Origin: an uncultured Candidatus Saccharimonas sp.
Lineage (GTDB): Bacteria > Patescibacteriota > Saccharimonadia > Saccharimonadales > SZUA-47
Assembly (NCBI GenBank): GCA_943354655.1
Contig: CALRCT010000017.1
Coordinates: 1 to 7,591 of the forward strand
Direction of reading: 5' to 3'
DNA: 7,591 nt
Positions 5,864-7,591 of this stretch are shown one piece after another (position 1 is the first letter of the stretch; each line of letters opens with the position of its first letter). Below the pieces are notes generated by a model. The model saw only the letters and a program-made list of their open reading frames with translations, was not told the origin of the DNA and made no database searches. Both the position numbers and the translations under genes were made by a program.

Positions 5864-6169
5864 TTAATTTACAGATAAATTGATTAATTGTTCTACTAAC
5901 GGATCGCTCGCTTTAAGAACATAGCAAATTTTTTGGCCGTTACGTTCTTTGTTTACTAGACCCACTAATTCAAAATTTTTAAAATGTTGTGAAACGGCAG
6001 ACACAGTTATATCTAATTTTTCTGCAATTTGTGACACGCACATCTGTTGATTAGATAGTAATAATTTAAACATTTTAAAACGAGTTTTATCGCCTAAAAG
6101 TTGCATTGCAAAAATTAATCGTTCTTCTTGCTTGTTTAAAGTATTAATATTTTTAACTAACATGTACAT
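5864..6169 (-). CDS. ArsR/SmtB-family transcriptional repressor
   Basis: This small winged-helix protein has 101 residues from the first ATG, or 99 from the third codon. The region GDKTRFKMFKLLL (26-38) leads into the helix-turn-helix CVSQIAEKLDITVSAVSQHFKNFELVG (44-70), and the wing NKERNGQKICYVL follows (73-85). Members are dimeric repressors released by metal ions or oxidants. ArsR proper has CVC at the start of this HTH. Here only C44 is present (CVS), with a second Cys at 82 in the wing, so the classic three-Cys As/Sb site is incomplete and a thiol-redox or other signal is as likely as a metal. It heads the operon with glutaredoxin and DUF427. The ATG at 6161-6163 is probably the true start if the predicted promoter is right, because transcription would begin near 6167. 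No Shine-Dalgarno is seen for either ATG. Confidence 0.9.
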   Translation of the reverse strand: MYMLVKNINTLNKQEERLIFAMQLLGDKTRFKMFKLLLSNQQMCVSQIAEKLDITVSAVSQHFKNFELVGLVNKERNGQKICYVLKASDPLVEQLINLSVN

Positions 6170-6173
6170 TAGT

Positions 6174-6202
6174 ATTTTAGCAACTACTTAAGCACTTAAC
6201 AA
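6174..6202 (-). promoter_or_regulatory. Candidate promoter of the arsR-grx-DUF427 operon
   Basis: TTGTTA (6197-6202, 4/6), a 17-bp spacer and TAAAAT (6174-6179, 5/6) lie on the minus strand directly before the arsR start. The predicted start falls within the ATGTAC that precedes the second ATG, which again gives a nearly leaderless mRNA. Confidence 0.6.
6188..6199. promoter_or_regulatory. Candidate ArsR operator in the operon promoter
   Basis: On the minus strand TTAAG-TG-CTTAA is a perfect 5+5 inverted repeat lying mostly in the spacer between the -35 and -10, with its upstream end overlapping the -35. A repressor bound there would block RNA polymerase, as expected for an autoregulated ArsR-family gene. 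The assignment rests on position and symmetry only. Confidence 0.45.
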
Positions 6203-6231
6203 TAAGTTTAATTATATTTATGTTACAAAAT

Positions 6232-7591
6232 TTATTTTTTTACTATTGATCTATTTTTGTGGTTTTCAAAAATTATAAATGACATAAACATGCCAAGTCC
6301 TATTATTCCTGCTAGTTCATTTGCTAATACGTTGTGACGTTGGATACCAGTTTTAGGTGATCCAATAGCTACAGGGGCGGTTGTAGTTGTGCCTAATATT
6401 CCTGGGCCTACTGGGTCAATAATTACACCGTTAGCTAAACCGTCGGCGTCTAAATCACCGCCATCTTGTACAGAATAGCTAAGTGTCGTTACTGTATTGC
6501 CGCCACTAGTAGCAGTAGAAAATAGAGCTCCTGGTATGTTTGTATAAACACCATTGTTAAACTTTCGAGCTGTCCAGGTTGAAGTATCGTACACTTTGTC
6601 GTAATAAACAGTGATATTTGCAGTGTCTCCTGGGTTTAAACAGGTTAACGTAAAGTTAAATAATCCTACTGGATAGTCGTATTTAGAATCATTTGAACTT
6701 AGTTGATTTTCGGCATATATTGCTACGTTCGAAAGTTGATCGCAGCTAGTACCAGTAGACGATAGGGTGTTATAGCTGTTACTGACGTCATTGTTTAATG
6801 AAGTTACATCACTTTGCAAATAATCTGGAAGTGAATCGCCGTTGCCATCGCCAAAATTCTCGGCACCTAGTTCTGTATTTGACGGCACTCCATCTGTATC
6901 GCCTGATTCGTCAGGAGAAACAGCAATGTTTACCGTAGCTGTAGAAGACGGACCATAAACGTACGTGTCGATGTTGTTATTGTTTCCTAAACCAGATCCA
7001 GTAAAATTACCCCAAGTATGAAAACCATCAGCCCGTCCATCGCTGTCTGAATCTACTAAACTTCCTGACGTTACACCTAAAGGTAGGTTTGACCTTGAAT
7101 CCGTAAAAGCACTAAGTTCAGTCTTGTCGTCCCAATATACATTAGTGTTTTCTGTCGTGTTTGCATCTATTGCTCTATAAATTGTAAGTCCGTTAGCCCA
7201 AGTGCTTCCACCGTCGTTAGTGCCTCCGGACGTTTCTACGTCGTTTGCAATAAAGTGATATTCGCCAGATCGTACTTGAATTTGTGCACGAAAAACTCCA
7301 GAACTAACAGGGTCTCCGTTAGGATACGTTCCGTCCCAATTTACTGTGTTTGAGCCGTTATTTGCTTTGCCAAGAAGCAGGCGGTCACCGGTTCCAAATA
7401 CCCCATCTTGATTAGTGTCTATAGTAATTGCGTAGTTAGCGTTATTAATGTTTGTATCAAACTTAAAGTTACCCGTATCTTGTACGGCAACTGTTCCATT
7501 AGGAGAAAATATGTTGTCTTCGTCTAGGTCATCTACAAATCTAGCGTTGCTTATTGTTGGAACACTATTGCTGCCGTTGTTTGCAGTAGCA
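6232..7591 (-). CDS. Large secreted surface protein, C-terminal part, choice-of-anchor U-like region and SPKTG sorting signal
   Basis: The frame is open from the right edge (7590) to the TAA at 6232-6234, giving 452 residues. A GTG at 6888 could be read as a start but is only an internal Val in the motif DTDGVPSN. The N-terminus lies outside the window. In order: DTNQDGVFGTGD, a Ca-binding-like loop (7384-7419); NWDGTYPNGDPVSSGVF, resembling the FlgD-type Ig fold (about 7290-7341); DSDSDGRADGF (7021-7053); DTDGVPSNTE...DGNGDSLPDY, a thrombospondin-3-like Asp loop (6820-6900); and a region (about 6400-6741) ending in DGGDLDADGLANGVIIDP, characteristic of choice-of-anchor U domains. The tail has SPKTG (6346-6360), a hydrophobic helix and a basic end (HKNR...KK), the layout of an LPxTG-like sorting signal, with Ser replacing Leu. 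The protein is Asn/Thr/Gly/Asp-rich with few cysteines. It is probably exported and attached to the envelope, perhaps as an adhesin. The function is unknown. Confidence 0.87.
   Translation of the reverse strand, partial: ATANNGSNSVPTISNARFVDDLDEDNIFSPNGTVAVQDTGNFKFDTNINNANYAITIDTNQDGVFGTGDRLLLGKANNGSNTVNWDGTYPNGDPVSSGVFRAQIQVRSGEYHFIANDVETSGGTNDGGSTWANGLTIYRAIDANTTENTNVYWDDKTELSAFTDSRSNLPLGVTSGSLVDSDSDGRADGFHTWGNFTGSGLGNNNNIDTYVYGPSSTATVNIAVSPDESGDTDGVPSNTELGAENFGDGNGDSLPDYLQSDVTSLNNDVSNSYNTLSSTGTSCDQLSNVAIYAENQLSSNDSKYDYPVGLFNFTLTCLNPGDTANITVYYDKVYDTSTWTARKFNNGVYTNIPGALFSTATSGGNTVTTLSYSVQDGGDLDADGLANGVIIDPVGPGILGTTTTAPVAIGSPKTGIQRHNVLANELAGIIGLGMFMSFIIFENHKNRSIVKK

Noticed and set aside
6886..6888. 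GTG start giving a 218-residue protein
   Set aside because: The same frame is open to the window edge and the GTG is an internal Val within an Asp-rich loop; no Shine-Dalgarno.

Overview
The window is AT-rich, compact bacterial DNA with seven complete genes and two genes cut by the window edges. The genome is probably that of a small-genome Candidate Phyla Radiation bacterium, with Ca. Saccharibacteria (TM7) the best guess. The reasons are the short gaps, standard stop codons, promoters that appear to give almost leaderless mRNAs, a Gram-positive-style SPKTG surface anchor, and a set of redox flavoproteins with no complete pathway in view. No rRNA or other marker gene is present, so the assignment is an inference.

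Layout: (1) 1-413, the C-terminal part of a Crp/Fnr-type regulator, cut by the left edge. (2) 488-1552 (minus), a membrane-anchored extracellular YHYH-domain protein of unknown function. (3) 1595-2782 (minus), a type II NADH dehydrogenase-like flavoprotein, divergent from (4) 2916-4568 (plus), a FAD-linked D-2-hydroxyacid (D-lactate/glycolate-type) dehydrogenase. (5) 4584-4618, a strong bidirectional terminator shared with (6) 4631-5185 (minus), a DoxX-like four-helix membrane protein. (7) 5301-6169 (minus), an operon of an ArsR-family repressor, a glutaredoxin and a DUF427 protein. (8) 6232-7591 (minus), the C-terminal 452 residues of a large secreted protein with Ca-binding-like loops, a choice-of-anchor U-like region and a SPKTG-TM-basic tail. 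No gene-free stretch reaches 300 bases. The gap at 414-487 separates two convergent genes and I see no terminator hairpin in it.

The central genes share a redox theme: two flavoprotein dehydrogenases, a DoxX-like membrane protein, a glutaredoxin and two transcription factors. The most striking regulatory signal is a perfect GTGA-N6-TCAC (Crp-type) operator about 41.5 to 42.5 bp upstream of the predicted start of the doxX-like transcript. The Crp/Fnr protein at the left edge carries the R-E-x-x-x-R recognition-helix pattern that in E. coli Crp reads GTGA. Three single genes have a -10-like hexamer exactly 8 nt before their ATG and no proper Shine-Dalgarno, whereas the doxX-like gene and the second operon gene (grx) have clear Shine-Dalgarno sequences. 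This suggests two translation-initiation modes. I found no phage, transposon, CRISPR, tRNA or rRNA sequence.
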